The position numbers and the translations under genes are program-made. This document shows positions 63,801 to 64,000 of a DNA stretch of 64,000 nt, piece after piece. Source of the DNA: Acanthornis magna (taxonomy: Eukaryota; Chordata; Aves; Passeriformes; Acanthizidae); contig JAWUZG010000004.1 in assembly GCA_036785705.1 (NCBI GenBank), positions 8,342,501-8,406,500 on the forward strand, written 5' to 3'. Below the pieces are notes generated by a model. The model made no database searches and was not told the origin of the DNA. It saw only the letters and a program-made list of their open reading frames with translations. Every line of letters starts with the position of its first letter. The first letter of the stretch is position 1.

Positions 63801-64000
63801 TGTTTAAGTTTTTTCGTTTCCTTTAGATAAACCTATTGCAAATCAGGATCTGTATAAAAAATGACACTATTGATAATACCTCAGTGCAAAAACAGGCAGA
63901 AAATTATTTTATGACTGCAGTACATTTTACTTTCAAAATAAAGTAATTTGAAAGGAAGAGTTAAGTGATAAATATATTTGCAGTAATTATATGATTCTTG

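Larger units (their letters stand above)
1..64000 (+). other. KLHL1: KLHL1 gene body (internal part)
   Basis: The window lies inside one gene. Three exons on the + strand join in frame into an uninterrupted BTB/BACK segment, which I recognise as KLHL1 rather than its paralogues KLHL4 or KLHL5. From what is known of the family, KLHL1 is a mainly neuronal, cytoplasmic actin-binding BTB-Kelch protein of about 750 residues, linked to neurite growth and to modulation of voltage-gated calcium channels. BTB-BACK proteins of this kind can act as Cullin-3 adaptors. The first exon(s), promoter and Kelch-repeat exons are outside the window. Very long AT-rich introns fit the gene-poor setting known for this locus. 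The antisense transcript known over the mammalian first exon (ATXN8OS) would also fall outside. Confidence 0.9.
54563..64000 (+). other. KLHL1 intron (5' part), continues past window
   Basis: Starts with donor GTATTT. The next coding exon, expected to carry the end of BACK and the first Kelch repeat, is not reached. Listed elements apart, 57030-60520 and 60800-64000 hold no recognised repeat, RNA or exon. Open frames there (for example 59185-59490 and 60152-60490 on the minus strand) have no protein signature. Confidence 0.8.

Overview
This is an intron-dominated piece of a vertebrate nuclear genome, almost certainly a bird. The evidence for a bird is a dense set of CR1 LINE 3' ends with the ATTCTRTG-type tail, avian-style solo LTRs, and a retroviral leader whose primer-binding site is close to the tRNA-Trp type used by avian retroviruses. 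The order or species cannot be read from the sequence. The DNA is AT-rich and gene-poor. There are no operons, ribosome-binding sites, CRISPR arrays or prokaryotic signals.

One gene is supported: KLHL1 (Kelch-like 1, a BTB-BACK-Kelch protein) on the + strand. Three internal coding exons lie at 3269-3405, 18144-18340 and 54350-54562. They have canonical AG/GT boundaries, compatible phases, and encode one continuous stretch of 182 residues, counting the codon split across the first intron. The stretch runs from the second half of the BTB domain through the BACK domain. The first exon(s), the start of BTB and all Kelch repeats lie outside the window. The two complete introns are 14,738 and 36,009 bp. 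The upstream intron (more than 3.2 kb) and downstream intron (more than 9.4 kb) run off the window.

Region by region: 1-3268, intron with a CR1 remnant at its left edge. 3406-18143, intron with two clear CR1 copies and several small tandem or AT-rich repeats. 18341-54349, large intron holding most of the mobile DNA: two copies of one LTR family in opposite orientation, a CR1 inserted inside another CR1, a minus-strand endogenous retroviral LTR with leader, and several more CR1 3' ends. 54563-64000, intron with a composite LTR-in-LTR structure and a CR1. Long stretches, especially about 35.8-40.9 kb and 57.1-60.5 kb, have no recognisable repeat or coding signal.

No new multi-gene system was found. 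The observations most worth checking are the decoy splice acceptor 34 bp upstream of the third exon, the retroviral LTR/PBS/leader remnant with a tandemly repeated leader, the nested transposon structures, and a few short motif repeats that might be regulatory.
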